This document shows, piece after piece, positions 36,828-46,664 of a stretch of 64,000 bases of DNA (position 1 is its first letter; every line of letters starts with the position of its first letter). Made by a program: the position numbers and the translations under genes. The notes beneath the pieces were generated by a model that worked only from the letters and a program-made list of their open reading frames with translations, searched no databases and was not told where the DNA came from. This stretch comes from Heyndrickxia oleronia (lineage in GTDB: Bacteria; Bacillota; Bacilli; Bacillales; Bacillaceae_C): NCBI RefSeq assembly GCF_017809215.1, contig NZ_CP065424.1, positions 1,644,001 to 1,708,000 of the forward strand. The letters are read 5' to 3'.

Positions 36828-37367
36828 ATGATTAATTTAGTGATTCTATTAATCTTAGTAATTGGATTTTTTGTTGGTCTAAAGAGAGGATTTATCCTTC
36901 AGCTTATCCATATTACAGGATTTATTATTGCTTTTATTATAGCATACATGTATTTTAAAGATTTAGCTCCGCATCTAAAGTTATGGATTCCGTACCCTGC
37001 GTTAGATGATAATAATTCAATAGTTATGCTTTTAAAAGGAATGAATTTAGAAACAGCTTATTATCGAGCGATTGCATTTGCCATCATTTTCTTTGCAGTA
37101 AAAATCATTTTACATATTATCGGTTCTGCACTAGATTTTGTTGCTCGTTTACCAATAATTAAGCCGTTGAATATATGGGCTGGTGGGATTTTAGGTTTTG
37201 TAGAAGTATATTTAATTATCTTTATTTTATTATATATTGCTGCCTTATTACCAATAGATTCAATCCAAACATCTTTGGACCAATCTTTCATTGCTAAAGG
37301 TATCATTAAAAATACACCTTTTCTTTCAAAACAAATTGAAGAATGGTGGATTACGAATATATCCTAA
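36828..37367 (+). CDS. yshB: CvpA family membrane protein (YshB)
   Basis: A 179-residue protein with four to five membrane helices (about 2-18, 25-45, 75-105, 112-150), typical of the CvpA/colicin V production family. The start MINLVILLILVIGFFVGLKR with the conserved GLKRG turn and the central FVARLPIIKPLN loop are family features. Function in Bacillus is not established. AAAGGAATG lies ahead of ATG 36828. A terminator directly follows. Confidence 0.87.
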   Translation: MINLVILLILVIGFFVGLKRGFILQLIHITGFIIAFIIAYMYFKDLAPHLKLWIPYPALDDNNSIVMLLKGMNLETAYYRAIAFAIIFFAVKIILHIIGSALDFVARLPIIKPLNIWAGGILGFVEVYLIIFILLYIAALLPIDSIQTSLDQSFIAKGIIKNTPFLSKQIEEWWITNIS

Positions 37368-37393
37368 CTTCTCTTTTATAGAGGAGTTTTTTT
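37366..37393 (+). terminator. Terminator between yshB and polX
   Basis: AACTTCTC (37366-37373) pairs with GAGGAGTT (37381-37388), one wobble, 7-nt loop, followed by T5-7. Confidence 0.82.
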
Positions 37394-37473
37394 CTTACAA
37401 GGGAAAAATGCCTTTTTCGATCATTTTTGCTAATATATATACTAGGAAGTTCCTTGATAGGAAGGGGATTGAA

Positions 37474-39195
37474 ATGAAAGTCAATAAAAAGGAAGTTGTT
37501 CGGTTATTAGAGCAAATTGCTACTTATATGGAATTAAAAGGCGAGAATGCCTTTAAAATAGCAGCATTTAGAAAGGCAGCAGCAGCGTTAGAAACAGATG
37601 TTAGAAGCCTTGAGGAAATTGAAGATTTCACTTCGATTAATGGAATAGGAAAAGGGACGAATGAAGTCATTATTGAATATATACAAAGTGGACAATCTAG
37701 TGTCCTTAAGGAATTACAAAATGAAGTACCTAAAGGGCTGATTCCTTTATTACAGCTCCCCAGCTTAGGTGGAAAAAAGATTTCAAGATTATATCATGAA
37801 TTAGATATTATAGATGTTCAATCTTTAAAAGCTGCTTGTGAAGAAGGAAAAGTACAAACATTAAAGGGCTTTGGTAAAAAGACTGAAGAAAAAATTTTGG
37901 AAGCCATTGAAACTTTTAGTCTAAAGCCTACTCGTTTTCCTCTGGCATATATGTTAAAGCATATCCGATTACTTGATGAGGAATTAAGACATATGGATGG
38001 AATTATCCAGTTTTCTCATGCTGGAAGCTTAAGAAGAGTACAGGAAACTTTAAAGGATTTGGATTATGTTATTTCAACCCATGAGCCAAAACTGGTAAAA
38101 GAACAGCTTTTAAGGCTCAATGAAGCAAAGGAAGCGATTGCTAGTGGAAATACAAAGGTTTCCATTACTATTTCAGATGTACATGATGTGAATGTGGATT
38201 TTAGACTCGTTACACCAGAGGAATTTGCTACTGCATTACACCATTTCACTGGTTCAAAGCAACATAATGTCCGCATGAGGCAGCTTGCTAAGCAACGCGG
38301 AGAAAAAATCAGTGAGTATGGTGTTGAATTGATTGAAACTGGTGAAACGCTTACTTTTGAAAGTGAAGAAGAGTTTTATCATCATTTTGATTTACCCTTT
38401 ATTCCACCTGAAATTCGTGAGGACGGCAAGGAAGTAGATGAGTATACTTTTGAGAAAGAATTGCTTACACTAAAGGATATTCAAGGCGACCTGCATATGC
38501 ATACGACATGGTCTGATGGTGCTCATACATTGGAAGATATGATTAATGCTTGTAGGGAAAAAGGGTATAAATATATGGCTATAACAGATCATTCCCGTTA
38601 TTTAACGGTAGCAAATGGCCTTACTCCTGAGAGACTAAGAGAGCAAAATGAAGAAATTAAGCGCTTAAATGATAAATATGATGATATATTGATTTTATCA
38701 GGGATTGAAATGGATATTCTTCCGGATGGAACACTCGATTATGAGGATGAATTATTAGCAGAATTAGATATTGTCATTGCATCTATTCATTCTAGCTTTA
38801 ATCAACCGAAAGCGAAAATAATGGATCGTTTAAAAACAGCATTAATGAATCCACATGTTGATATCATTGCACATCCGACAGGACGATTAATTGGGCGTCG
38901 GCAAGGCTATGATGTCGATATTGAGTTATTAATTGAATTGGCAAAAGAAACAAATACAGTTCTCGAATTAAATTCAAATCCTAATCGTCTGGACTTAACA
39001 TCGACATATGTTAGAAAAGCACAAGAAAATGGTGTCAAAATAGTCATCAATACCGATGCTCATCATAAAGAGGATTTGGAATTTATGGAATACGGCGTTG
39101 GTACAGCAAGAAAAGGATGGATACAAAAAAAATCTGTATTAAATACTATGGAACCGGATGAATTGATCGATTTTTTAAGAAAGAAAAACAAATAA
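37474..39195 (+). CDS. polX: DNA polymerase X family protein with PHP domain
   Basis: This 573-residue repair polymerase has an N-terminal helix-hairpin-helix and polymerase X core (about 1-315; KIAAFRKAAAALE, then INGIGKGTNEVI and AGSLRRVQETLKDLDYVI) and a C-terminal PHP phosphoesterase/nuclease domain (about 335-573; DLHMHTTWSDGAHTLEDM, then AITDHS, GIEMDI, and IIAHPTGR with NTDAHH). In B. subtilis PolX fills small gaps and has 3'-5' exonuclease activity. ATG 37474 is chosen because GGAAGGGGA lies just ahead; the frame upstream runs through the terminator. mutS2 follows. Confidence 0.95.
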   Translation: MKVNKKEVVRLLEQIATYMELKGENAFKIAAFRKAAAALETDVRSLEEIEDFTSINGIGKGTNEVIIEYIQSGQSSVLKELQNEVPKGLIPLLQLPSLGGKKISRLYHELDIIDVQSLKAACEEGKVQTLKGFGKKTEEKILEAIETFSLKPTRFPLAYMLKHIRLLDEELRHMDGIIQFSHAGSLRRVQETLKDLDYVISTHEPKLVKEQLLRLNEAKEAIASGNTKVSITISDVHDVNVDFRLVTPEEFATALHHFTGSKQHNVRMRQLAKQRGEKISEYGVELIETGETLTFESEEEFYHHFDLPFIPPEIREDGKEVDEYTFEKELLTLKDIQGDLHMHTTWSDGAHTLEDMINACREKGYKYMAITDHSRYLTVANGLTPERLREQNEEIKRLNDKYDDILILSGIEMDILPDGTLDYEDELLAELDIVIASIHSSFNQPKAKIMDRLKTALMNPHVDIIAHPTGRLIGRRQGYDVDIELLIELAKETNTVLELNSNPNRLDLTSTYVRKAQENGVKIVINTDAHHKEDLEFMEYGVGTARKGWIQKKSVLNTMEPDELIDFLRKKNK

Positions 39196-39292
39196 AACAT
39201 ATGGTTCTAGGATGAGACTAAATTATCGTGGTCAAATCTATGTTTGTTTTAATCCTTAAACCACTAGAGAATATAGGAGGCTTGCAATTTCT

Positions 39293-41647
39293 ATGCAAGA
39301 TAAGATACTCAAAACGTTAGAATTTAATAAAATTAAAGAACTACTATTAGAACATGCTTCTTCAACACTTGGTCAAGATAAAATTAAACAACTTGTCCCT
39401 TCATCCTCGTTTGAAGAAGTGTTAGATTTACAGGCAGAAACGGATGAGGCAGTACATGTTTTACGATTAAAAGGGCATATCCCACTAAGTGGGATACATG
39501 ATATTCGTCCACATATTAAAAGAGCACAAATAGGTGGAATCTTAAATCCAATGGAATTAGTCCATACGGCTAGTACGATTTATGCTGGACGAACAATCAA
39601 AAGATTTATTGAAGGTTTACTTGAAAATAGTGTTGAAATTCCAATTTTAGAACAAAAGGCAGAACAAATTATAATTCTCACTCCCCTTGAACATAAGATT
39701 AAAAATGCTATAGATGAAAATGGGGACATTCTTGACGGAGCTAGTGAAGCATTAAGACAAATTCGCCAAAAATTGAGATCAAATGAGGGCCGAATTCGTG
39801 AAAAATTAGAGAGTTTAATTCGTTCTCGTAATGCATCAAAGATGTTATCGGATGCAATTGTTACTATTAGAAATGATCGGTACGTTATTCCTGTTAAGCA
39901 GGAATATCGATCTAACTATGGGGGGATTGTTCACGATCAGTCTTCCTCTGGACAAACATTATTTATTGAACCACAGTCTGTAGTTGAATTAAATAATCAA
40001 TTGAGAGAACTCCATATGAAAGAGCAGCAAGAGATTGAAAGAATCTTGAGTGAACTTTCCGCAGATGTCGCGGATGTCGGAGAGGATTTAACTACAACTG
40101 TTATGATATTAGGTGAATTTGATTTTATTTTTGCCAAGGCTCTGTTTGGAAAATCTTTGAAAGCAACTAGACCGATAATGAATAATAATGGTATTGTCAA
40201 TTTATATAAGGCGAGACATCCTTTAATACCAATTAACGAAGTGGTTGCTAATGATATTAGTTTAGGAAAGGACTATACCACCATTCTTATAACTGGTCCA
40301 AATACAGGTGGTAAAACGATAACTCTTAAAACGATCGGTATTTGTACGCTAATGGCTCAGGCAGGATTACAAATTCCTGCATTGGATGGGTCGGAGCTTG
40401 CAGTATTTACTGATGTTTTTGCAGATATTGGTGATGAACAATCTATAGAACAAAGTTTAAGCACGTTTTCCTCCCATATGGTGAATATTGTTGATATATT
40501 GAAACATGTAAACCATGAAAGTCTTGTATTATTTGATGAATTAGGGGCAGGTACAGATCCCCAGGAAGGTGCAGCTTTAGCAATATCTATTTTAGATGAG
40601 GTCTATCACCGAGGCGCAAGAGTAGTCGCGACTACCCATTATCCAGAGTTAAAAGCATATGGCTATAATCGAGAAGGAGTCATCAATGCAAGTGTTGAGT
40701 TTAATGTTGAAACGTTAAGCCCAACCTATAAGCTCTTGATTGGTGTACCCGGACGAAGTAATGCATTTGAAATCTCAAAAAGATTAGGCCTTTCAGAATC
40801 AATTATTCATCATGCGAGATCATATATTGGAACAGATACGAATAAAGTCGAAAATATGATTGCTTCTTTAGAAAAAAGTAAACGAGATGCTGAAAGAGAA
40901 CGACAGGAAGCTCAAGATTATTTAAAAGATGCTGAAAAGCTCCATAAGGATTTGCAGAAGCAAATGGCTGAATTTTACACACAGCGTGATCGGATGTATG
41001 AAAAGGCAGAATCCAAAGCAGCAAATGTCGTTGAAAAGGCTCAGGAAGAAGCAGAAGAAATTATTCGTGAATTAAGAAAAATGCGTTTAGAAAATCATGC
41101 TTCAATAAAAGAACATGAGTTGATTGAAGCGAGAAAACGACTAAGTGATGCGGTACCAAATTTCGAAAAATCGACTGTAAAGAAAACAGCAAATAAAAAA
41201 CGTGTACTTGCCCCCGGTGATGAGGTGAAAGTTATCAGCTTTAATCAAAAAGGGCAATTGCTTGAAAAAGTAAGTGATAAAGAATGGCAAGTTCAAATGG
41301 GGATTATGAAAATGAAAGTAAAGGAATCAGATATGGAATTTATCCAATCCCAGCAAAAAGTGGAAACCAAACCACTTGCTACTGTTAAAGGTAAGGATTA
41401 TCATGTCAGTCTTGAACTTGATTTACGTGGAGAAAGGTATGAAAATGCTTTATTAAGGGTCGAGAAATATATAGATGATGCCCTTCTTGCTGGATATCCT
41501 CGTGTATCAATTATTCACGGGAAAGGAACAGGTGCCCTTCGACATGGTGTTCAAGAATATTTGAAACAACATCGTTCTGTCAAACGTATAAGATTAGGTG
41601 ATGCAGGTGAAGGTGGAAGCGGTATAACTGTTGTTGAATTTAAGTAA
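39293..41647 (+). CDS. mutS2: Endonuclease MutS2 / ribosome rescue ATPase
   Basis: This 784-residue MutS paralogue lacks the mismatch-recognition domain and carries a C-terminal Smr nuclease domain. Visible are the core/clamp (about 1-310), Walker [10 protein letters not shown] at about 332-340, the conserved [19 protein letters not shown] and Walker [14 protein letters not shown], a coiled coil (about 510-625), and the Smr [12 protein letters not shown] and [11 protein letters not shown] near the end. Roles described for the family are suppression of recombination and splitting of collided ribosomes. ATG 39293 follows AGGAGG with a rather long 12-nt spacing. Confidence 0.95.
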   Translation: MQDKILKTLEFNKIKELLLEHASSTLGQDKIKQLVPSSSFEEVLDLQAETDEAVHVLRLKGHIPLSGIHDIRPHIKRAQIGGILNPMELVHTASTIYAGRTIKRFIEGLLENSVEIPILEQKAEQIIILTPLEHKIKNAIDENGDILDGASEALRQIRQKLRSNEGRIREKLESLIRSRNASKMLSDAIVTIRNDRYVIPVKQEYRSNYGGIVHDQSSSGQTLFIEPQSVVELNNQLRELHMKEQQEIERILSELSADVADVGEDLTTTVMILGEFDFIFAKALFGKSLKATRPIMNNNGIVNLYKARHPLIPINEVVANDISLGKDYTTILITGPNTGGKTITLKTIGICTLMAQAGLQIPALDGSELAVFTDVFADIGDEQSIEQSLSTFSSHMVNIVDILKHVNHESLVLFDELGAGTDPQEGAALAISILDEVYHRGARVVATTHYPELKAYGYNREGVINASVEFNVETLSPTYKLLIGVPGRSNAFEISKRLGLSESIIHHARSYIGTDTNKVENMIASLEKSKRDAERERQEAQDYLKDAEKLHKDLQKQMAEFYTQRDRMYEKAESKAANVVEKAQEEAEEIIRELRKMRLENHASIKEHELIEARKRLSDAVPNFEKSTVKKTANKKRVLAPGDEVKVISFNQKGQLLEKVSDKEWQVQMGIMKMKVKESDMEFIQSQQKVETKPLATVKGKDYHVSLELDLRGERYENALLRVEKYIDDALLAGYPRVSIIHGKGTGALRHGVQEYLKQHRSVKRIRLGDAGEGGSGITVVEFK

Positions 41648-41726
41648 ATATTAATTTGTACCAAGATATCATAAAAACATTATCTTCACTGTCGCTTAAT
41701 TCTATGAAATAAAGGAGTCAAAGGGT

Positions 41727-42137
41727 ATGAGGATAAATTTTTGGGAAAACCCATTTGTACAAACAGCAGGGTACTACAGCGTTGTTATCCTATGTATGAT
41801 TGTTTTTTTAGTCATTTTCGAGCTGGTTACAAAATATAAAAACTGGGATGAAATAAAAAAAGGAAATATTGCTGTTGCATTGGCTACGGGTGGTAAAATA
41901 TTTGGGATTGCCAATATTTTTAGATATTCTATTCAGCATCATGATTCACTTTTTATTATGATCGGCTGGGGATTCTATGGTTTTGTTTTATTGTTAATTG
42001 GTTATTTTATCTATGAATTTTTAACGCCAAAGTTTAAAATTGATGTTGAAATTGAAAATGATAATCGCGCAGTAGGTTTTATTTCCATGGTCATTTCAAT
42101 TGGGTTATCATTTGTCATTGGAGAAAGTATTTCTTAA
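41727..42137 (+). CDS. yshE: DUF350 family membrane protein (YshE)
   Basis: A 136-residue protein with four membrane helices (about 15-36, 50-70, 76-96, 112-133). The pattern YKNWDEIKKGNIAVALATGGKIFGIAN between helices one and two is the DUF350 signature. Its function is not known. AAAGGAG lies upstream of ATG 41727. It lies between mutS2 and lcfA as yshE does in B. subtilis, and a 26-codon frame for a small hydrophobic peptide follows it. Confidence 0.85.
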   Translation: MRINFWENPFVQTAGYYSVVILCMIVFLVIFELVTKYKNWDEIKKGNIAVALATGGKIFGIANIFRYSIQHHDSLFIMIGWGFYGFVLLLIGYFIYEFLTPKFKIDVEIENDNRAVGFISMVISIGLSFVIGESIS

Positions 42138-42164
42138 CAGGAAGGACACAGGTGAATAGGGAAA

Positions 42165-42245
42165 ATGGAAACATTAGCAAAAGTTTTACTCGCTGTATGT
42201 GCGTGTTTCTTAATTGTCGGTATTATATATATGGTTATGTCATAA
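42165..42245 (+). CDS. Possible 26-residue membrane peptide downstream of yshE
   Basis: ATG 42165 to TAA 42243-42245 encodes a 26-residue peptide, METLAKVLLAVCACF then LIVGIIYMVMS, a single predicted membrane helix with two cysteines. AGGTGA lies 9 nt upstream of the start, and a terminator follows 8 nt after the stop, so the frame fits neatly into the yshE transcription unit. There is no family I recognise. It could be a chance frame; the tight fit to expression signals is the argument in favour. Confidence 0.45.
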   Translation: METLAKVLLAVCACFLIVGIIYMVMS

Positions 42246-42252
42246 GTTATGA

Positions 42253-42277
42253 AGGGCTGCGATGCAGCCCTGTTTAT
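42253..42277 (+). terminator. Terminator after yshE unit
   Basis: AGGGCTGC (42253-42260), a GAT loop and GCAGCCCT (42264-42271), then GTTTATATTT. Stem perfect, tail moderate. Confidence 0.75.
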
Positions 42278-42310
42278 ATTTAGGGAAATGAATTATTTGT
42301 CTTTTTCAAA

Positions 42311-42339
42311 TTGTCACTTGAATACCAATGGTCTATAAT
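42311..42339 (+). promoter_or_regulatory. lcfA promoter
   Basis: TTGTCA (42311-42316), a 17-bp spacer and a perfect TATAAT (42334-42339). No convincing FadR operator is seen at this promoter. Confidence 0.75.
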
Positions 42340-42389
42340 AAAGAGGGAACAGTTTAAATTTTCTAACACTAAGGGTAGGAGGGGGACAT

Positions 42390-44069
42390 ATGGATAATAA
42401 GCCATGGTTAAATCAATATCCTGAAGAGATACCAGCTACATTAACGTATGAGGAAAAGCCGGTACATTCTTATTTAACTGAAGCTGCAAGGCTCTATTCA
42501 AATAAAATGGCTATTCATTTTATGGGGAAAGAGTTAACTTTTCAGGAAATCTATGAATCTGCTTTGAAATTTGCAAACTACTTAAAAAAGCTAGGAGTAG
42601 AAAAGGGAGATAGGGTAGCTATAATGTTACCAAATGGACCTCAATCTGTTATTGGTTATTTTGGTGTACTATATGCAGGTGCAATTGTTGTTCAAACGAA
42701 TCCTTTATATACAGAAAGAGAATTAGAATATCAAATGGACGACTCTGGTGCAAAGGTGATTTTGACGTTAGATATCCTTTTTCCAAGAGTTTCAAAAGTG
42801 ATGAAAAATACGCAAATTGAGCACATTATTGTAACCGCTATCAAAGACTACTTACCTTTCCCGAAAAATCTTATTTATCCTTTTATCCAAAAAAAGCAAA
42901 CCGGTTTGACAGTTAATGTGTCACACGAAGGTAATCATCATCTTCTAAAAAAAATCCTTACTGAAACGGAGGCAGTGCCACTAAATATTGATTTTGATTT
43001 TGAAAATGATTTAGCACTGTTGCAATACACAGGCGGTACAACCGGTTTTCCAAAAGGAGTGATGCTTACACATAAAAATCTTATTGCTAATGCAACAATG
43101 TGTGATGCCTGGTTATATAAAGCGAAAAAAGGGGAAGAAATTGTTCTTGGGCTATTACCCTTTTTTCATGTATATGGTATGACAGCGGTCTTATTATTAT
43201 CGATCATGCAAGGATATAAAATGGTGTTGTTACCAAAGTTTGATGCAGAAACTACCTTAAAGACAATTGAAAAACAGCGTCCTACTTTATTTCCAGGAGC
43301 ACCAACAATCTATATAGGTTTATTAAATCATCCAGATATTCAAAAATATGACCTTTCATCCATTAATTCTTGTATTAGCGGATCTGCTGCTCTACCAGTG
43401 GAAGTACAACAGAAATTTGAAAAAGTAACAGGTGGAAAGCTTGTTGAAGGTTATGGTTTATCGGAATCGTCACCCGTAACCCATGCAAATTTTGTTTGGG
43501 AAGAAAAGCGTGTAAAAGGAAGCATAGGTGTTCCTTGGCCAGATACGGATGCAGCTATTTTTTCCATGGAAGATGGCACCCCATTGCCATATGGTGAAAT
43601 TGGTGAGCTTGCCGTAAAGGGTCCGCAAGTAATGAAAGGATATTGGAATCGACCAGAGGAAACAGATCAGGTTTTAAAAAATGGCTGGTTATATACGGGT
43701 GATTTAGGGTATATGGATGAAAATGGCTATTTTTATATTGTTGATCGGAAAAAAGATATGATAATTGCTGGCGGATATAATATTTATCCTCGTGAAATTG
43801 AAGAGGTTTTATATGAACATCCGGATATCCAGGAAGCAGTTGTTGCAGGAGTACCCGATCCATATAGGGGCGAAACAGTAAAGGCATACATCGTGTTAAA
43901 AGAAAATGCTACTGTAACGAAAGAAGAATTAAATACATTTACAAGAAAATATTTAGCTGCATATAAAGTTCCTAGAATTTATGAATTTAGAAAGGAATTA
44001 CCAAAAACAGCAGTGGGTAAAATTTTAAGGCGTTCATTAATAGATGAAGAACGTAAAAAGCACGGGTAA
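42390..44069 (+). CDS. lcfA: Long-chain fatty acid--CoA ligase
   Basis: This 559-residue AMP-forming adenylase activates fatty acids to acyl-CoA for beta-oxidation. The P-loop-like LLQYTGGTTGFPKGVMLTHK (A3 motif), VEGYGLSESSPV (A5), YTGDLGYMDENGYFYIVDRK (A7-A8, fatty-acyl-CoA synthetase signature) and the C-terminal catalytic lysine in PKTAVGKILRR (A10) are all present. AGGAGGGGG precedes ATG 42390. A weak terminator separates it from fadR, which here has its own FadR-controlled promoter. Confidence 0.95.
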   Translation: MDNKPWLNQYPEEIPATLTYEEKPVHSYLTEAARLYSNKMAIHFMGKELTFQEIYESALKFANYLKKLGVEKGDRVAIMLPNGPQSVIGYFGVLYAGAIVVQTNPLYTERELEYQMDDSGAKVILTLDILFPRVSKVMKNTQIEHIIVTAIKDYLPFPKNLIYPFIQKKQTGLTVNVSHEGNHHLLKKILTETEAVPLNIDFDFENDLALLQYTGGTTGFPKGVMLTHKNLIANATMCDAWLYKAKKGEEIVLGLLPFFHVYGMTAVLLLSIMQGYKMVLLPKFDAETTLKTIEKQRPTLFPGAPTIYIGLLNHPDIQKYDLSSINSCISGSAALPVEVQQKFEKVTGGKLVEGYGLSESSPVTHANFVWEEKRVKGSIGVPWPDTDAAIFSMEDGTPLPYGEIGELAVKGPQVMKGYWNRPEETDQVLKNGWLYTGDLGYMDENGYFYIVDRKKDMIIAGGYNIYPREIEEVLYEHPDIQEAVVAGVPDPYRGETVKAYIVLKENATVTKEELNTFTRKYLAAYKVPRIYEFRKELPKTAVGKILRRSLIDEERKKHG

Positions 44070-44100
44070 TCGGTTAGAAATTAGAATCAACTAATTTTGT

Positions 44101-44124
44101 GGAGCCCGAGCGTGGCTCTTTTTT
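44101..44124 (+). terminator. Weak terminator after lcfA
   Basis: A short stem pairs GGAGCC (44101-44106) with GGCTCT (44114-44119) around a 7-nt loop, followed by T6. Read-through is likely. Confidence 0.6.
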
Positions 44125-44137
44125 CAAAAGAAGAACC

Positions 44138-44192
44138 TTGACAATATTTATGATTATTTATATCATAGGAATATGAATGAATAATCATTCAT
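44138..44192 (+). promoter_or_regulatory. fadR promoter with FadR operator
   Basis: TTGACA (44138-44143), a 17-bp spacer and TATCAT (44161-44166) form the promoter. ATGAATGA, four bases, TCATTCAT (44173-44192) agrees with the B. subtilis FadR consensus TGAATGAMTANTCATTCA at every position and covers the likely transcription start. FadR should repress here until long-chain acyl-CoA accumulates. Confidence 0.88.
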
Positions 44193-44296
44193 TTCTACTT
44201 AAGTAATAGCGAGTGTGTGATTTAATAATAATTGGAACAATTTATTTTTGGCCCTCATCTCTCGCTTTGAATATTCGAAAGGTGATGGTTATATAT

Positions 44297-44878
44297 ATGA
44301 AGACTAATAAACCGAAATACAAGCAAATTATTGATGCTGCTGTCATTGTAATCGCAGAAAATGGATATCATCAAGCTCAAGTTTCAAAGATTGCGAAACA
44401 AGCAGGCGTTGCGGACGGAACAATCTATCTTTATTTTAAAAATAAGGAAGATATTCTCATTTCTTTGTTTCGGGAGAAAATGGGGAATTTCATTGATAAA
44501 ATTGATGAAGAAATAGCAGGAAAACAAACCGCTGCGGAGAAATTATTAGTAATGATAGAAAGCCATTATAAAATCTTATCAAGTGATCACCAATTAGCCA
44601 TTGTTACACAATTGGAATTGCGTCAATCAAATAAGGAACTTCGTTTGAAAATTAATGAGGTTTTAAAAGGGTATTTAAAATTAATCGATAGAATCATTGA
44701 ACATGGTATGAATACAGGCGAATTCAGACAAGATACAGAAGTAAGGCTTGTCCGCCAAATGATTTTTGGAACGATTGACGAAACGGTAACAACATGGGTA
44801 ATGAATGAAGAAAAGTATGATTTAGTTGCACAAGCTCCAGCCGTTCAACAATTACTAATCAACGGTATGGGTGCATGA
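44297..44878 (+). CDS. fadR: TetR-family fatty-acid degradation repressor FadR
   Basis: This 193-residue regulator binds long-chain acyl-CoA and releases fatty-acid degradation operators. The helix-turn-helix (about 10-50) reads IIDAAVIVIAENGYHQAQVS and IAKQAGVADGTIYLYFKNKE; the rest is the helical ligand-binding and dimerisation domain. ATG 44297 is taken, giving MKTNKPKYKQII; the 28-residue upstream extension overlaps the promoter region. Its own promoter carries a perfect FadR operator. fadB overlaps closely downstream. Confidence 0.93.
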   Translation: MKTNKPKYKQIIDAAVIVIAENGYHQAQVSKIAKQAGVADGTIYLYFKNKEDILISLFREKMGNFIDKIDEEIAGKQTAAEKLLVMIESHYKILSSDHQLAIVTQLELRQSNKELRLKINEVLKGYLKLIDRIIEHGMNTGEFRQDTEVRLVRQMIFGTIDETVTTWVMNEEKYDLVAQAPAVQQLLINGMGA

Positions 44879-44903
44879 AGAAAATAGAGGTAGGAGGATG
44901 GAC

Positions 44904-45677
44904 ATGGAGTTTCTAACCTATACAAAAGAAGAACAAGTTGCATTCATTGCGATTAATCGACCACCTGCTAATGCTTTAGGTTCAGCAGTCATTGATGAGT
45001 TATCAGAGCTTCTCGATCAATTAGAAGCTGATCGTGATATCCGAGTATTACTCCTACATGGAGACGGTCGCTTTTTTTCAGCTGGTGCGGATATTAAAGA
45101 ATTTACAACGATCGGTTCAGATGATGAATTTGGTAGATTAGGAGAAAAAGGACAGCGATTATTTGAAAGAATGGAAAAGTTTGAAAAACCAATTATAGCT
45201 GCTATACATGGGGCAGCATTAGGAGGGGGACTTGAATTAGCTATGGCTTGTCATATTCGTTTGGTGACGGCTACAGCTAAATTAGGACTGCCAGAGCTCC
45301 AATTGGGATTAGTTCCTGGGTTCGCTGGAACACAAAGGCTTCCTAGATATGTAGGGATGGCAAAAGCGGCTGAAATGTTATTTACAAGTGAACCAATTTC
45401 CGGTAAAGATGCCGTTGCATATGGTCTAGCAAATCATGCTTATTCAGACGATGAATTATTAGTAAAAGCCAAGGAATTGGCATATAAAATTGCAAAGAAG
45501 AGTCCTATTGCATTAAAAGCTGCCATCGAACTATTAAACTATGGAAAAACGAAAGAATTTTACGAAGGGGTAAAACGTGAAGCAGAACTATTTGCTAAAG
45601 TTTTCGCTTCGAAAGATGGACAAGAAGGAATACAAGCGTTTATTGAAAAGCGTGAACCGCAATTTAAAGGGGAGTAA
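44904..45677 (+). CDS. fadB: Enoyl-CoA hydratase
   Basis: This 257-residue crotonase-family enzyme hydrates trans-2-enoyl-CoA in beta-oxidation. The oxyanion-hole segment GRFFSAGADIKEF and AAIHGAALGGGLELAMACHI, and the catalytic glutamates in LGLPELQLGLVPGFAGTQRLPR, are visible. ATG 44904 is chosen since AGGAGG lies 6 nt before it; ATG 44898 abuts that site. It is part of the fadR-fadB-etfBA unit. A small hairpin follows. Confidence 0.94.
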   Translation: MEFLTYTKEEQVAFIAINRPPANALGSAVIDELSELLDQLEADRDIRVLLLHGDGRFFSAGADIKEFTTIGSDDEFGRLGEKGQRLFERMEKFEKPIIAAIHGAALGGGLELAMACHIRLVTATAKLGLPELQLGLVPGFAGTQRLPRYVGMAKAAEMLFTSEPISGKDAVAYGLANHAYSDDELLVKAKELAYKIAKKSPIALKAAIELLNYGKTKEFYEGVKREAELFAKVFASKDGQEGIQAFIEKREPQFKGE

Positions 45678-45694
45678 AAGAGCTTTGCTCTTTT
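45676..45694 (+). terminator. Hairpin between fadB and etfB
   Basis: AAAAGAGC, TTT loop, GCTCTTTT: a short stem ending in T4. Probably a partial terminator or processing site inside the operon. Confidence 0.5.
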
Positions 45695-45807
45695 AATTAT
45701 ATTATTAGTAGATGGTATAAGAAGCTACTTCTTAAACCGATCTATCATTAAAAAATTCAAAATCTTTAAAACTGAGAAAATGTTTTTAAATTCTAGGAGG
45801 GACATTC

Positions 45808-46581
45808 ATGAATATCTTCGTACTTTTAAAAAGAACTTTTGATACTGAGGAAAAAATAACAATTACTAATGGATCAATCAATGAGGATGGTGCAGAATTT
45901 ATTATTAATCCTTATGATGAATATGCTGTTGAAGAAGCAATCCTAGTTCGTGATGAACATGGTGGAGAAGTTACTGTTGTAACGGTAGGCAATGAAGAAG
46001 CTGAAAAACAATTGCGAACTGCCCTTGCAATGGGAGCTGATAAGGCAGTATTAATCAATACAGAGGATGATTTAGATCATGCAGATCAATTTTCCACAGC
46101 TAAGATTCTAGCAGAGTATTTAAAAGATAAAGATGCAGATTTAATTATTGGTGGAAATGTAGCGATTGATGGTGGTTCAGGACAAGTAGGACCACGTGTT
46201 GCAGATCTATTGGGCATCCCGTATGTAACGACCATTACAAAACTAGAAATTACTGGTGAAAAAGTATCGGTTATTCGTGATGTTGAAGGGGATTCTGAAG
46301 TTATCGAAACAACTTTACCATTATTAGTTACTGCACAGCAAGGATTGAATGAACCACGCTATCCATCATTACCTGGCATAATGAAAGCGAAGAAAAAGCC
46401 TTTAGAAGAACTTGAATTAGATGATCTCGATCTTGATGAGGATGATGTAGAAGCAAAAACAAAAACGATTGAAGTGTATTTACCATCTCAAAAAAAAGCA
46501 GGAAAAATTCTTTCAGGTGAGTTAGCTGACCAAGTAGTAGAGCTTGTAAATCTTCTTCATAAAGAGGCAAAAGTTATTTAA
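45808..46581 (+). CDS. etfB: Electron transfer flavoprotein beta subunit
   Basis: The 257-residue small subunit of ETF, which takes electrons from acyl-CoA dehydrogenases. It carries NPYDEYAVEEAILVRDEHGG, the AMP-binding DLIIGGNVAIDGGSGQVGP region, and the ETF-beta signature around VEGDSEVIETTLPLLVTAQ with RYPSLPGIMKAKKK. AGGAGGG precedes ATG 45808. It pairs with etfA 84 nt downstream. Confidence 0.96.
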   Translation: MNIFVLLKRTFDTEEKITITNGSINEDGAEFIINPYDEYAVEEAILVRDEHGGEVTVVTVGNEEAEKQLRTALAMGADKAVLINTEDDLDHADQFSTAKILAEYLKDKDADLIIGGNVAIDGGSGQVGPRVADLLGIPYVTTITKLEITGEKVSVIRDVEGDSEVIETTLPLLVTAQQGLNEPRYPSLPGIMKAKKKPLEELELDDLDLDEDDVEAKTKTIEVYLPSQKKAGKILSGELADQVVELVNLLHKEAKVI

Positions 46582-46664
46582 AATTTATATTCCTATTGGG
46601 AAGCTAAATAGATTCTTACAATACCATTTTATCAAACTTTGTTCACATACAGGAGGGAATTGAA

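Noticed and set aside
37291..37473. Longer N-terminus for polX
   Set aside because: It runs through the yshB terminator and is not conserved; ATG 37474 has a proper ribosome-binding site.
42311..42389. FadR operator at lcfA
   Set aside because: Only loose resemblance (TGAATACCAATGG); no palindromic TGAATG/CATTCA pair as at fadR.
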